The notes beneath the pieces are model-generated. The model searched no databases, was not told where the DNA came from, and worked only from the letters and a program-made list of their open reading frames with translations. A program made the position numbers and the translations under genes. A stretch of DNA of 64,000 nt from Proteobacteria bacterium 005FR1 (GTDB lineage Bacteria; Pseudomonadota; Gammaproteobacteria; Pseudomonadales; Cellvibrionaceae). Positions 9,491-17,844 of the stretch are shown piece after piece; the first letter of the stretch is position 1; every line of letters starts with the position of its first letter. Location: assembly GCA_026192395.1 (NCBI GenBank), contig WACF01000001.1:2230309-2294308 (forward strand), read 5' to 3'.

Positions 9491-10177
9491 CTATACGATC
9501 TCGACCCTGAGTAGTTGCAAGCCTTCAACGGAAGCCTCGACGCGATCTCCTCTTTGCAGGGCGGCAACGCCAGCAGGTGTTCCTGTGAACAGAAGGTCGC
9601 CGGGCCTCAGCTCGAAAAGCGTGGACAGTTCAGCGATGACTTCAGGGACGCACCAAATGAGTTCACTGATGTCGGCGGATTGCCTCGTTTGGCCATTTAC
9701 TGTCAGCGCAATCGTACCACCACGCAGGTGTCCCGAAACGAATGCGGGTGTTAGGGCGGATACGGGAGCAGAGGCATCGAAGCCCTTCGCGCTATCCCAG
9801 GGCTGCCCCTTTTCCCGCGCCGCCGCTTGTAGATCGCGTCGGGTAAGATCGATGCCGACCGCGTAGCCGAACACGTGTTCTTCGGCATAGTCGAGGGGAA
9901 TGTCTCGCCCCCCCTTGCTGATGGCGACGACCAGCTCGACTTCGTGATGGAGATTGTTGGAACGGCCGGGATAGGGAACAGCGCCACCGCCGGCGACCAG
10001 GGCATCAGCCGGCTTGCAGAAAAAGAAGGGAGGCTCGCGATCGGGGTCGTGCCCCATCTCCCGGGCGTGTGCGGCGTAATTGCGGCCGACACAATAGATT
10101 CGATGCACCGGAAACCGATCAAGCTGCCCCACCACTTCCAGCGAAGGAATCGCCGGAGGATCTATTACGTAGCCCAC
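9491..10177 (-). CDS. Fumarylacetoacetate hydrolase-family protein
   Basis: A 228-residue enzyme of the FAH superfamily, which includes fumarylpyruvate and acylpyruvate hydrolases and oxaloacetate decarboxylases. The family core is visible: IYCVGRNYAAHAREMG, FFFCKPADALV, HHEVELVVAISKGG (metal-binding Glu residues) and LLFTGTPAGVAAL near the end. Length is that of the short, YcgM-type members. The start is GTG at 10177, supported by GGGAGG six bases upstream. A MarR regulator gene lies 109 nt upstream on the same strand and is a plausible controller. The exact substrate cannot be told; breakdown of an aromatic-pathway acylpyruvate is one possibility. Confidence 0.9.
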   Translation of the reverse strand: MGYVIDPPAIPSLEVVGQLDRFPVHRIYCVGRNYAAHAREMGHDPDREPPFFFCKPADALVAGGGAVPYPGRSNNLHHEVELVVAISKGGRDIPLDYAEEHVFGYAVGIDLTRRDLQAAAREKGQPWDSAKGFDASAPVSALTPAFVSGHLRGGTIALTVNGQTRQSADISELIWCVPEVIAELSTLFELRPGDLLFTGTPAGVAALQRGDRVEASVEGLQLLRVEIV

Positions 10178-10221
10178 AGTATGCCTCCCTCGAGCACAAG
10201 CAAAAGGGGCATTGTACGACA

Positions 10222-10240
10222 GGGGTCAGGTACTGTCCTC
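10222..10240. repeat. Possible half copy of the nested palindromic repeat
   Basis: The stretch GGGGTCAGGTACTGTC resembles the left arm of the complete element near 42507 (GGGGATCGGGTACTGT). No matching right arm is visible here, so this could be a decayed copy or coincidence. Confidence 0.35.
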
Positions 10241-10286
10241 GAATGCATACTCTTTCCGAGTCCAAGAGCCAGCGAGCTTGGCGCCC

Positions 10287-10793
10287 TCAGCTGTCGGCAA
10301 GCGCCTTCAAAAGCTCAAGCAAACGCGCCCGATCCTTTTCCGGCCATGAGGCGGTAAGCTCCCGCTCCAATGCGACCGCGGCGGGAACCACACTGTCGAG
10401 GAATAGCCGACCTTGCTCGGTGACATACAGGGCATATGCACGCCGATCCGAGTTGTGTTTGCGGCGTTCGACCCACTCACGTTTCTCGAAGCGGTCGACG
10501 ATCTCTCCCAGGGTGGATCGCTCGATGCCATTGGCTTTGGCCAGAGCAGTCTGGCTGATACCGCCGTTATGGAAAATCTTGACCAGCAGCGCCAGCTGTC
10601 CCGGGGTGATCTGCATGTGTTCGAGCCGCTGTGCGAAATGTCCGTAGACGCGCATCTGCGCCCGACGCAACTGGTAGGCGACCAGGCCATCGAGCACGCC
10701 AATTTCCAGATCTTCTCCGTGATCGCAGCTATCAGGCTTGGCGTCAGGCCGTCTTTCGGGCAGGTTAATGATTTCATTATTATGTATAGACAT
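10287..10793 (-). CDS. MarR-family transcriptional regulator
   Basis: A 168-residue winged-helix DNA-binding repressor of the MarR type. The core is clear: an N-terminal dimerisation helix (LVAYQLRRAQMRVYGHFAQRL), the helix-turn-helix around ISQTALAKANGIERSTLGEIVDRFEKREWVERRK, and the wing with the conserved DRRAYALYVTEQGR. Proteins of this type usually respond to small aromatic or phenolic ligands. It precedes the FAH-family gene on the same strand and has an imperfect palindrome in its own upstream region, suggesting autoregulation of a two-gene unit. That regulatory link is inferred. Confidence 0.92.
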   Translation of the reverse strand: MSIHNNEIINLPERRPDAKPDSCDHGEDLEIGVLDGLVAYQLRRAQMRVYGHFAQRLEHMQITPGQLALLVKIFHNGGISQTALAKANGIERSTLGEIVDRFEKREWVERRKHNSDRRAYALYVTEQGRLFLDSVVPAAVALERELTASWPEKDRARLLELLKALADS

Positions 10794-11065
10794 GGGGAAG
10801 CGGTTCCATTGTTATCGTTTTAGAGAAGGCATTCGTTAATACCTTCCCGGACCAGTTCCATGCCCCTGTTATAAAAGAATGTCGCTGTCGAAGATTGGAA
10901 GCGCTACAGCACAGGGGACAGCTCCGATACTACCCCAAGTTTTGCCAATGTTCACCCACCGATATTGCCGCCGACAAGCACCGACCGAGCCTCGGGTCAC
11001 AGCTCGCACCCATACCCGGACCCGGCACCCGCGAGTCGTGCTCGGCCAAATGTTCGGTTCAGACC
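10794..11065. other. Intergenic region upstream of the MarR gene
   Basis: This 272-base gap holds the presumed MarR promoter and operator at its left end. On the right it is the trailer of the downstream methionine synthase gene. GC-rich short inverted stretches near 10990-11045 could act in termination, but no clear intrinsic terminator with a T-tract is present. No gene is recognised. Confidence 0.4.
10825..10846. promoter_or_regulatory. Candidate MarR operator (imperfect palindrome)
   Basis: The 22-base segment GAAGGCATTCG/TTAATACCTTC has 8 of 11 positions symmetric and lies about 32 bases upstream of the MarR start codon. MarR proteins commonly bind such palindromes in their own promoters. 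A TATAAC hexamer on the minus strand lies close by at about 10870. Binding is inference. Confidence 0.45.
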
Positions 11066-13711
11066 TCAGCTGAGGACCGGGCTCAGCCAGCGCTCCGCGG
11101 TGGCCACGTCCCAACCCTTGCGCCGCGCATAGTCCTCCAGCTGCTCCTGGTCGATCTTGCCGAGCCCGAAATACTGCGCCTGCGGGTGCGAGAAATACAG
11201 GCCCGACACCGATGCCCCGGGCCACATGGCGTAGCTTTGGGTGAGCTTCATGCCGGTGCAGCGCTCCGCGTCCAACAGATTGAACAGGGTGGCCTTCTCG
11301 GTGTGGTCCGGCTGAGAGGGGTAACCGGGAGCCGGGCGAATCCCCTGATATTGTTCGGCAATCAGGGCTGCATTACTAAGTTGCTCATCGGGGGCATAGG
11401 CCCATAACCCCTTGCGCACCTGCTCGTGCAGGTGTTCGGCAAAGGCTTCTGCGAGCCGGTCGGCCAGCGCCTTGAGCATGATTTTGCTGTAGTCGTCATG
11501 CTTGCTGTCGAACCATGCGGACTTCTCTTCCTCACCAAAGCCTGTCGTTACGGCGAAGCCGCCGATGTAATCCGCTTTGCCGGAAGCCGTTGGCGCCACA
11601 AAGTCGGACAGCGCGAAGTTCGCCTTACCCGCAGGCCGATGATTCTGCTGACGGAGGGTATAGAAGGTCGCCCGTACGGCTTGCCGCTGCTCATCCTCAT
11701 AGACCAGGATATCGTCACCATCCGCATTGGCTGGCCAGAAGCCCGCCACACCTCTGGCCACCAGCCACTGCTCCTCGACAATGGTGGTCAGCATTTTCTG
11801 AGCATCTTCGTACAGTGATCGCGCGGTTTCTCCCTTGCTGGCGTCATCGAAAATCCGCGGATATTTCCCGGCGATACCCCAGGTGGCAAAAAAGGGCGTC
11901 CAGTCGATGCGATCCACCAGGAGGCTGAGATCCAGGCGGTCGAATGTCCGGATGCCGAGCTGTCGGGGGACCGGCGGCTCGTAGTCTGCCCAATTGATAT
12001 CGAGCTTGTTGGCCCGCGCCTGTGCGAGACTCAGGGATTTTCGCCGACCCTGACCGCGCGCATGATTATCGGCAAGCTCCCGGTAGCTCTCGCGGATTTC
12101 ACTTTTGTAGGCGGCCGCGCTTTCGGAGAGCAGCTTGGAAACAACGCCTACGGCGCGGCTGGCATCGCGCACGTAGATCGCCTGGTCGTTGTTGTAATTG
12201 GGGCTGATCTTTACCGCGGTGTGAATCTGACTGGTGGTCGCGCCACCAATGAGCAGAGGAATATTGAACTTGAGCCGCTGCATCTCCTTGGCGACGTGAA
12301 CCATCTCGTCGAGGCTGGGCGTAATCAATCCCGAGAGGCCGATGATGTCGGCCTTTTCCTGTTGCGCGGTTTCAAGAATCTTCTGCGCAGGCACCATGAC
12401 ACCGAGATCGATCACTTCATAATTGTTGCACTGCAGCACCACGCCGACGATGTTCTTACCAATATCATGAACATCGCCCTTTACCGTCGCCATTATCACC
12501 TTGCCCGCGGCAGGAGCGTCCGCGAGCCCCATCTGCCTTTTCTCCTCTTCCATGTAGGGCATCAAGTGCGCGACTGCTTTCTTCATTACTCGCGCGGACT
12601 TCACCACCTGAGGCAAAAACATTTTGCCTTCGCCAAAGAGATCACCCACGACGTTCATGCCGTCCATCAGCGGACCTTCGATTACATACAAGGGCCGGTC
12701 GAACTGCTGCCGAGCTTCCTCCGTGTCCTCGACCACGTACTGGTCGATACCGTGCACCAGCGCGTGAGTGATTCGCTCGCCCACGGGCTTTTCGCGCCAG
12801 CTCAAGTCCTGTTCTTTTTTTGCGCCACTCTGCTCGCGATATGCTTCAGCAGCTTCCAGCAAGCGATCGGTCGCGTCCTCGCGGCGATTCAGGATGACGT
12901 CTTCCACCAGCTCGCGCAGATCGGCTTCAATGTCGTCATAGACCAGCAAGGCACCGGCATTGACGATCCCCATGTCCATGCCGGCCTTGATGGCGTAGTA
13001 AAGGAAAACCGAGTGCATCGCTTCTCGGACATAGTTGTTGCCGCGGAAGGAAAACGACAAATTCGAGACACCGCCGGACACATGACAGTAAGGAAGGTTT
13101 TCCTTGATGCGCCGAGTGGCGTTGATGAAGTCCATCGCGTAGTTGTTGTGCTCGGGAATACCGGTAGCGACGGCAAAAATATTTGGATCGAAAATAATGT
13201 CTTCCGGTGGAAAACCGATCCGCTCGGTCAGCAAATGGTAGGCGCGTTCGCAGATTTCCACTTTGCGGTCTTCAGTGTCCGCCTGACCGGTCTCGTCGAA
13301 GGCCATTACCACTGCAGCGGCACCATAATTGCGAATCGTGCGCGCCTGCTCCAGAAAGGGCTCTTCGCCTTCCTTCAGTGAAATCGAATTGACGATCGCT
13401 TTGCCCTGAACGCATTTCAGTCCAGCTTCGATCACATGCCATTTGGAGGAATCGATCATGATCGGGACGCGGGAGATATCGGGTTCTGCCGCAAGCAGAT
13501 TGAGAAAGGTCACCATCGCCTTCTCACTGTCGAGCATCCCCTCGTCCATATTGATGTCGATGATCTGCGCACCGCTCTCCACCTGCTGGCGGGCGACTTC
13601 GATGGCCGTGTTGTAGTCATCCGCTTCGATCAGCTTGCGAAAGCGCGCGGATCCGGTGACGTTGGTTCGTTCGCCTACGTTGATGAACAGCTGGGCGGCG
13701 TTGTTGGACAT
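11066..13711 (-). CDS. metH: Methionine synthase, folate/cobalamin/AdoMet-domain half of split MetH
   Basis: An 881-residue protein equal to the C-terminal two-thirds of cobalamin-dependent methionine synthase. Order: a pterin-binding domain starting [17 protein letters not shown], a cap and B12-binding domain with DVHDIGKN (cobalt-ligand His415), and the reactivation domain with [15 protein letters not shown] for S-adenosylmethionine binding. It ends in [16 protein letters not shown] as in E. coli MetH. The homocysteine/zinc domain is missing and is encoded separately upstream at 13916-14977. The break falls exactly in the linker between the two N-terminal barrels, so the two polypeptides can plausibly work together. 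The 204-nt gap between the genes contains a nested palindromic repeat. Confidence 0.95.
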   Translation of the reverse strand: MSNNAAQLFINVGERTNVTGSARFRKLIEADDYNTAIEVARQQVESGAQIIDINMDEGMLDSEKAMVTFLNLLAAEPDISRVPIMIDSSKWHVIEAGLKCVQGKAIVNSISLKEGEEPFLEQARTIRNYGAAAVVMAFDETGQADTEDRKVEICERAYHLLTERIGFPPEDIIFDPNIFAVATGIPEHNNYAMDFINATRRIKENLPYCHVSGGVSNLSFSFRGNNYVREAMHSVFLYYAIKAGMDMGIVNAGALLVYDDIEADLRELVEDVILNRREDATDRLLEAAEAYREQSGAKKEQDLSWREKPVGERITHALVHGIDQYVVEDTEEARQQFDRPLYVIEGPLMDGMNVVGDLFGEGKMFLPQVVKSARVMKKAVAHLMPYMEEEKRQMGLADAPAAGKVIMATVKGDVHDIGKNIVGVVLQCNNYEVIDLGVMVPAQKILETAQQEKADIIGLSGLITPSLDEMVHVAKEMQRLKFNIPLLIGGATTSQIHTAVKISPNYNNDQAIYVRDASRAVGVVSKLLSESAAAYKSEIRESYRELADNHARGQGRRKSLSLAQARANKLDINWADYEPPVPRQLGIRTFDRLDLSLLVDRIDWTPFFATWGIAGKYPRIFDDASKGETARSLYEDAQKMLTTIVEEQWLVARGVAGFWPANADGDDILVYEDEQRQAVRATFYTLRQQNHRPAGKANFALSDFVAPTASGKADYIGGFAVTTGFGEEEKSAWFDSKHDDYSKIMLKALADRLAEAFAEHLHEQVRKGLWAYAPDEQLSNAALIAEQYQGIRPAPGYPSQPDHTEKATLFNLLDAERCTGMKLTQSYAMWPGASVSGLYFSHPQAQYFGLGKIDQEQLEDYARRKGWDVATAERWLSPVLS

Positions 13712-13750
13712 GGCAGGTCTCTTCTCGAAATCGGTTTTGAATGATTATTC

Positions 13751-13901
13751 GGTAGCGGCTCGGTAGCACGGAATAGCTTTGTGCGAGCGGGCGGGAGCTG
13801 TTTCGCAGTGACTAGCTGCAGGGACGCAGCGGGACGGGGCCATGGATGGCCCCATGGAACGGAGAAACAGCTTCCGCCCGCTCGCGCAATGCGGCGCTAC
13901 C
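13751..13901. repeat. Nested palindromic repeat element, copy A
   Basis: A palindrome within a palindrome lies between the two metH genes. The outer arms at 13783-13804 and 13864-13885 (22 nt, one mismatch; GCGAGCGGGCGG and CCGCCCGCTCGC at the tips) enclose an inner GGGGCCAT/ATGGCCCC hairpin at about 13836-13855. GGTAGC at 13762 and GCTACC at 13896 extend the symmetry. The core 13799-13870 matches a second copy at 42522-42592 at most positions, while the outer arms differ in sequence yet still pair. No transposase is present, so it resembles a MITE or REP-like element. Confidence 0.75.
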
Positions 13902-13915
13902 TGATCTAAAAGTCA

Positions 13916-14977
13916 TTAGCCAAACACAAAAGGTTCAAGCCCCGAGAGACGCGTCTTCACTGGAACCTGAGGAATTTTTCGCGGCGCAAATGGCGCTACC
14001 GCCTTGGCGACAGCGGCAATGTGTTGCGGCGTGGACCCACAGCAACCGCCGACCATGTTGATCAGACCGTCGCGGGCCCACTCTTCCAGCTTGCCGGCCA
14101 TTTCTTCCGCGCTCTGGTCGTACTCGCCCATCTCATTGGGCAGGCCGGCATTGGGGTAAACGCTGACATAGCAGTCGGCCACGTCGTCGATATCCTGGAT
14201 CGCGGGTCGCAACTGGTCGGCACCAAACGAACAATTGAAGCCGATTGAGAAGGGCTGTAAATGGCGCACCGAATACCAGAAGGCCTCCGGTGTCTGGCCC
14301 GACAGATTGCGCCCGGAAAAATCTGTGATGGTCCCGGAGATCATGATCGGCAGCTCGATGTCCAACTCTCGAAAAACCTGGCGGGCAGCAAAGGCTGCCG
14401 CCTTTGCGTTCAGGGTATCGAAGATGGTCTCGATCAGAATGATGTCCGCTCCGCCTTCAATCAGACCGCGCGTTTGCTCGGCATAAGTAGCAACCAATTC
14501 GTCAAAGGTGATGGCGCGAAAACCTGGATTGTTAACATCCGGTGAAATGGAAGCAGTCCGGTTGGTGGGCCCGATGGAGCCGGCCACCAGGCGCGGCTTG
14601 TCCGGCGTTTTCTCCGTCCACTTGTCGGCAATCTCACGGGCGATCTTCGCGCCCTGCACGTTCAGCTCATAAGCGATATCTTCCATCTCGTAGTCAGCCA
14701 TCGCAATGCGGGTACTGCTGAAGGTGTCCGTTTCGATGATGTCGGCGCCGGCCGCCAGATAAGCATCGTTGATTTCGGTGATGACATCGGGGCGTGTGAG
14801 GATCAGCAAATCATTGTTGCCCTTCACGTCCAGATGCCAGTCAGCGAAACGCTCGCCTCGGTAGTCCGCCTCGGTCAGACGGTAACTTTGCACCATGGTG
14901 CCCTTGCCGCCATCGAGGATAATGATGCGGTTCTTAACTGCCTCTTTAAGGGCAGCAATGCGTTGATCTCGATTCAT
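13916..14977 (-). CDS. metH: Homocysteine S-methyltransferase domain of split MetH
   Basis: A 353-residue protein equal to the N-terminal homocysteine-binding barrel of cobalamin-dependent methionine synthase. All three zinc-binding cysteines are present: Cys249 in IGFNCSFG and Cys312-Cys313 in GGCCGST. The end, [11 protein letters not shown], corresponds to the linker that in E. coli MetH runs straight into the folate domain, but here a stop codon follows. The folate/cobalamin half is the next gene, at 11066-13711. It lies 14 nt downstream of metF and is surely co-transcribed with it. A stand-alone homocysteine methyltransferase using another methyl donor is less likely, given that its partner lies right beside it. 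Confidence 0.95.
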   Translation of the reverse strand: MNRDQRIAALKEAVKNRIIILDGGKGTMVQSYRLTEADYRGERFADWHLDVKGNNDLLILTRPDVITEINDAYLAAGADIIETDTFSSTRIAMADYEMEDIAYELNVQGAKIAREIADKWTEKTPDKPRLVAGSIGPTNRTASISPDVNNPGFRAITFDELVATYAEQTRGLIEGGADIILIETIFDTLNAKAAAFAARQVFRELDIELPIMISGTITDFSGRNLSGQTPEAFWYSVRHLQPFSIGFNCSFGADQLRPAIQDIDDVADCYVSVYPNAGLPNEMGEYDQSAEEMAGKLEEWARDGLINMVGGCCGSTPQHIAAVAKAVAPFAPRKIPQVPVKTRLSGLEPFVFG

Positions 14978-14991
14978 GATTTATCTCTTGA

Positions 14992-15906
14992 TCAGTTTCC
15001 CTGAACGACGCCTGGTCGCATGCCCAGCATGTGGCAAATGGCATAAACCAGGTCAGCGCGGTTCAAGGTGTAAAAATGAAAGTTGGTAATGCCGTGATCC
15101 ACCAGATCCAGGACCTGCTCCACGGCGGTCGCCGCCGAAACCAGCTTCATGGTTTCCGGGTCGTTTTCCAGACCTTCAAAACGCTTGCCGAACCAGTCCG
15201 GCACCGTCGCACCACAGGCTGAAGCGAATTTGGCCACCTGATGGTTGAAAGGAACGATGCCGGGAATGATCGGCACGTCGATGCCCCGCGCACGGACCCG
15301 ATCCAGATAGCGGTAGAAGTGATCGTTGTCGAAGAAGAATTGCGTGATCGCACGATTGGCTCCGGCATCCACTTTCGCCTGCAGCATATCGATGTCAGCC
15401 GACTCGCTGGGGCTGTCGGGATGCTTCTCCGGATAGGCGGAAACCGAAATATCGAAATCGTAGAGGCGCTTGATACCCTTGATCAGCTCTACACTGCTTT
15501 CGTAACCGCCCGGGTAGGCCTCGTAGCGTTTGCCGGCGCCTTCGGCCGAATCACCACGAAGTGCGACGACGTGGCGAACACCCACTTCCCAGTAGCCGCG
15601 GACAACATCATCGATGGATTCCTTGCTGGCCCCCACACAGGTGAGGTGTGCAGCGGGCTTCAGGCTCGTCTCCTTGATCAGTCGCGCCACGGTGGCATGG
15701 GTGCGCTCCCGTGTCGAGCCGCCGGCGCCGTAGGTGACCGATACAAAATTTGGATTCAGTGGCGCGAGCCGGTGAATGGAATCCCATAGCGTGGCTTCCA
15801 TTTTTTCCGTCTTCGGGGGAAAGAATTCAAAGGAAACGGAAAGCTCTTTGGATACCGACAGTTCTTTTCCTTCGATGTGCCGGCTCTTCCTGGTGTCACC
15901 ACTCAT
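14992..15906 (-). CDS. metF: Methylenetetrahydrofolate reductase
   Basis: MetF reduces 5,10-methylene-tetrahydrofolate to 5-methyl-tetrahydrofolate with an FAD cofactor, giving the methyl donor for the neighbouring MetH proteins. The 304-residue product contains the family motifs SFEFFPPKTEKME, FVSVTYGAGGSTRERTH, HIVALRGD-like HVVALRGDSAEG, and AITQFFFD, and ends in FYTLNRADLVYAICHMLGMRPG. I prefer the ATG at 15906 because AGGAG lies eight bases upstream; a GTG at 15915 would sit too close to it. It heads a metF-metH-metH operon, preceded by a leader that can fold. Confidence 0.96.
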   Translation of the reverse strand: MSGDTRKSRHIEGKELSVSKELSVSFEFFPPKTEKMEATLWDSIHRLAPLNPNFVSVTYGAGGSTRERTHATVARLIKETSLKPAAHLTCVGASKESIDDVVRGYWEVGVRHVVALRGDSAEGAGKRYEAYPGGYESSVELIKGIKRLYDFDISVSAYPEKHPDSPSESADIDMLQAKVDAGANRAITQFFFDNDHFYRYLDRVRARGIDVPIIPGIVPFNHQVAKFASACGATVPDWFGKRFEGLENDPETMKLVSAATAVEQVLDLVDHGITNFHFYTLNRADLVYAICHMLGMRPGVVQGN

Positions 15907-16030
15907 CTCACTCACTCCTGATCACTCCCAAAAAACGCGAGCCCCCGCCTTCGACGGATTGCTCCGGCGTTGGGCCGCCCCTCTGTGGGATTATCTCGCC
16001 GTGGGCTTTTTCCCACATGCTTTTTAAATA
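15907..16030 (-). promoter_or_regulatory. Structured metF leader, candidate regulatory RNA
   Basis: Read on the minus strand, the region before metF contains ATGGG/CCCAT, then GTGGG/CCCAC, with a second downstream CCCAC that could replace the first partner. Next come GGCG/CGCC and CGCC/GGCG helices that compete for the same CGCC, a GAGC/GCTC pair that would form a pseudoknot, and a run of six T just before the AGGAG site. This could be an attenuator or riboswitch. It does not satisfy the SAH riboswitch pattern: the 3' GCGCTC strand and the long pseudoknot are missing. Confidence 0.4.
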
Positions 16031-16085
16031 GGTTATTTATGGGATTCTGCCCATGCGGGGAGCTTAGCGATTCACCGGCGCCAAG

Positions 16086-16111
16086 TAAAGCAAAGCCGCT
16101 AAATGCGGCTT
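16086..16111 (-). terminator. Intrinsic terminator of the BCCT transporter gene
   Basis: On the minus strand AAGCCGC-ATTTA-GCGGCTT forms a seven-base stem, followed by TGCTTTACTT. It lies about 35 bases after the transporter stop codon and before the metF leader. Confidence 0.65.
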
Positions 16112-16145
16112 CCAGAGTGAGAGATTTTGAGATTTCAGTCGAAAG

Positions 16146-17765
16146 CTAACGCTTTGGATGCGAGTGATCCGCGTGATCTGCCGAATCGTCGGGATCAGAT
16201 CCCATCGGGTCCAGCCTGGGAGCACGTCCTTCGGCGAGATCCCGCATGGAGTAGCCCAGGTAGTCGGCGTGCAACGCGCGGGTCAGCGCCACCGCCATGA
16301 ACACCAGTAACACGCAAAACGGAAAGCCCAGCGTGGTGATCACATTCTGCAAAGCGTCGAGCCCCCCACCCAGGAGAAGCGTCGCCGCGATCGCCCCGAG
16401 CAGAAGCGTCCAAAAAACCCGCTGACCGGTGCGGCTGGGCTGATCGTCGCGACGCGACAGCAGGTCTACTACCAGGGCGGCGGAGTCTGCGGAGGTGGTC
16501 AGAAAGACCACGATGATCAAAACGCTGGCCGCACTGGTGATGGTAGCGAGCGGAAACTCCTCCAAAAAAGTGAACAGCGCGACGGAGACATCCGCCTGCA
16601 CCTGGGCCGTGAGGTTGACCCCCTGGTTCAGCTCCAGATCGATAGCGGCAAGGCCAAAGATTGAAAACCAGATGATGGTGAACAGCAGCGGCGCGCCCAG
16701 TGCTCCGCCCACGAATTGGCGAATAGTGCGACCCCTGGAAATACGCGCGATGAAAATGCCCACATAGGGAGCCCAAGAGATGGTCCAGGCCCAGTAAAAA
16801 ACGGTCCAGCTACGCTGCCAATCGGTGCCCTGATAGGTTTCTGTCCAGAATGCAAGCCAGGGTAGATTCTGCAGGTAGTTGCCCACGTTCTGCACCGTGC
16901 CCGCCGTGAGAAACAGTGTCGGGCCGGCCCACCAAACGAAAAGCAGAATCAGCAGAGCGACAATAATGTTGAATTCGGAGAGCCGCTTGATGCCGCGGTC
17001 CAAGCCCAAGGCCACCGAAATAGTGGCGATAACTGTGATCACCGCGACGATGGCGATCTGTGTACTTGCGGCTGTCGGCAAGCCGAACAGGTAATTCAGC
17101 CCGCTGTTCAACTGCAGCGTGCCGAGCCCCACCGAGACGGCTACCCCGAACAGGGTTCCCAGCACGGCGATGACATCGATTGCCCAGCCGATCGGACCGT
17201 AAATCCGATCGCCAAGGACTGTGTAGAAGATACTGCTGATACGCATCGGCAGCCCCTGACGGTAGGCGAAATAGCCGATCGCCAGGGCCGGCAGGGTAAA
17301 GATTGTCCAGGTGTGGAGACCGAAGTGGTAGAGCGCGATCGCCATCGCCAGCTCACCCGCCTCCGCGGTGCCCGGCGCGATACCTTCCACCGGCGGATTG
17401 GCAAAGTGCGACATCGGCTCGGCCACGCCCCAGAACATCAGAATCGTACCTACCCCCGCCGCAAACAACATGGCGAACCAGGTGACCGTGTCGTACTCGG
17501 GACCTTCGTGGTCCGCGCTGAGGCGGATTTCGCCGTAGCGGCTGAGGGCCACCCAGATCAGAAACAGCAGCAAGCCGGTGACGCTTAGAATATAGAACCA
17601 CCCGAAATACGCCACGGTGAACTCGGTGAGCATGCCGAAGAAAGCCGCAAACTGCTCATTGAAGGGAATAGCGAAGACAACGAACAACACCGCCAAACCT
17701 GCGGCGCTGAAAAAAATGGCGGGTATCGCGCTGATTCCCAACCGCTCGGCCATGCGATCAAACAT
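16146..17765 (-). CDS. BCCT-family compatible-solute transporter
   Basis: A 539-residue inner-membrane carrier of the betaine/carnitine/choline family, about twelve membrane helices. The family signature in helix 8 is visible as WAWTISWAPYVGIFIARIS followed by RGRTIRQFV, and the early GVGTILMFWGVAEP segment is typical. These carriers import glycine betaine, choline, carnitine or ectoine by sodium or proton symport. It lies 79 nt downstream of ask on the same strand, so it probably belongs to the osmoprotection block; ectoine or betaine are the most likely substrates, but I cannot decide. The C-terminal tail is rich in Asp and His and could be an osmosensing tail (inference). Confidence 0.93.
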   Translation of the reverse strand: MFDRMAERLGISAIPAIFFSAAGLAVLFVVFAIPFNEQFAAFFGMLTEFTVAYFGWFYILSVTGLLLFLIWVALSRYGEIRLSADHEGPEYDTVTWFAMLFAAGVGTILMFWGVAEPMSHFANPPVEGIAPGTAEAGELAMAIALYHFGLHTWTIFTLPALAIGYFAYRQGLPMRISSIFYTVLGDRIYGPIGWAIDVIAVLGTLFGVAVSVGLGTLQLNSGLNYLFGLPTAASTQIAIVAVITVIATISVALGLDRGIKRLSEFNIIVALLILLFVWWAGPTLFLTAGTVQNVGNYLQNLPWLAFWTETYQGTDWQRSWTVFYWAWTISWAPYVGIFIARISRGRTIRQFVGGALGAPLLFTIIWFSIFGLAAIDLELNQGVNLTAQVQADVSVALFTFLEEFPLATITSAASVLIIVVFLTTSADSAALVVDLLSRRDDQPSRTGQRVFWTLLLGAIAATLLLGGGLDALQNVITTLGFPFCVLLVFMAVALTRALHADYLGYSMRDLAEGRAPRLDPMGSDPDDSADHADHSHPKR

Positions 17766-17844
17766 TTTCTATCCCCTTAACCAAATTGCCGGCACTGAGC
17801 ACTGCCCAGCACCGGCTTTTCGAAATTATTATTGCTGCGCCGAT

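Noticed and set aside
9279-9866. A 195-codon open frame on the plus strand
   Set aside because: It runs largely antisense to the FAH-family gene, whose family motifs are clear. No motif in this frame.
15907-16030. SAH riboswitch upstream of metF
   Set aside because: GAGGGGCG and GGGCTCG recall the pattern, but the closing GCGCTC strand and the long pseudoknot are absent. Only a generic structured leader is claimed.
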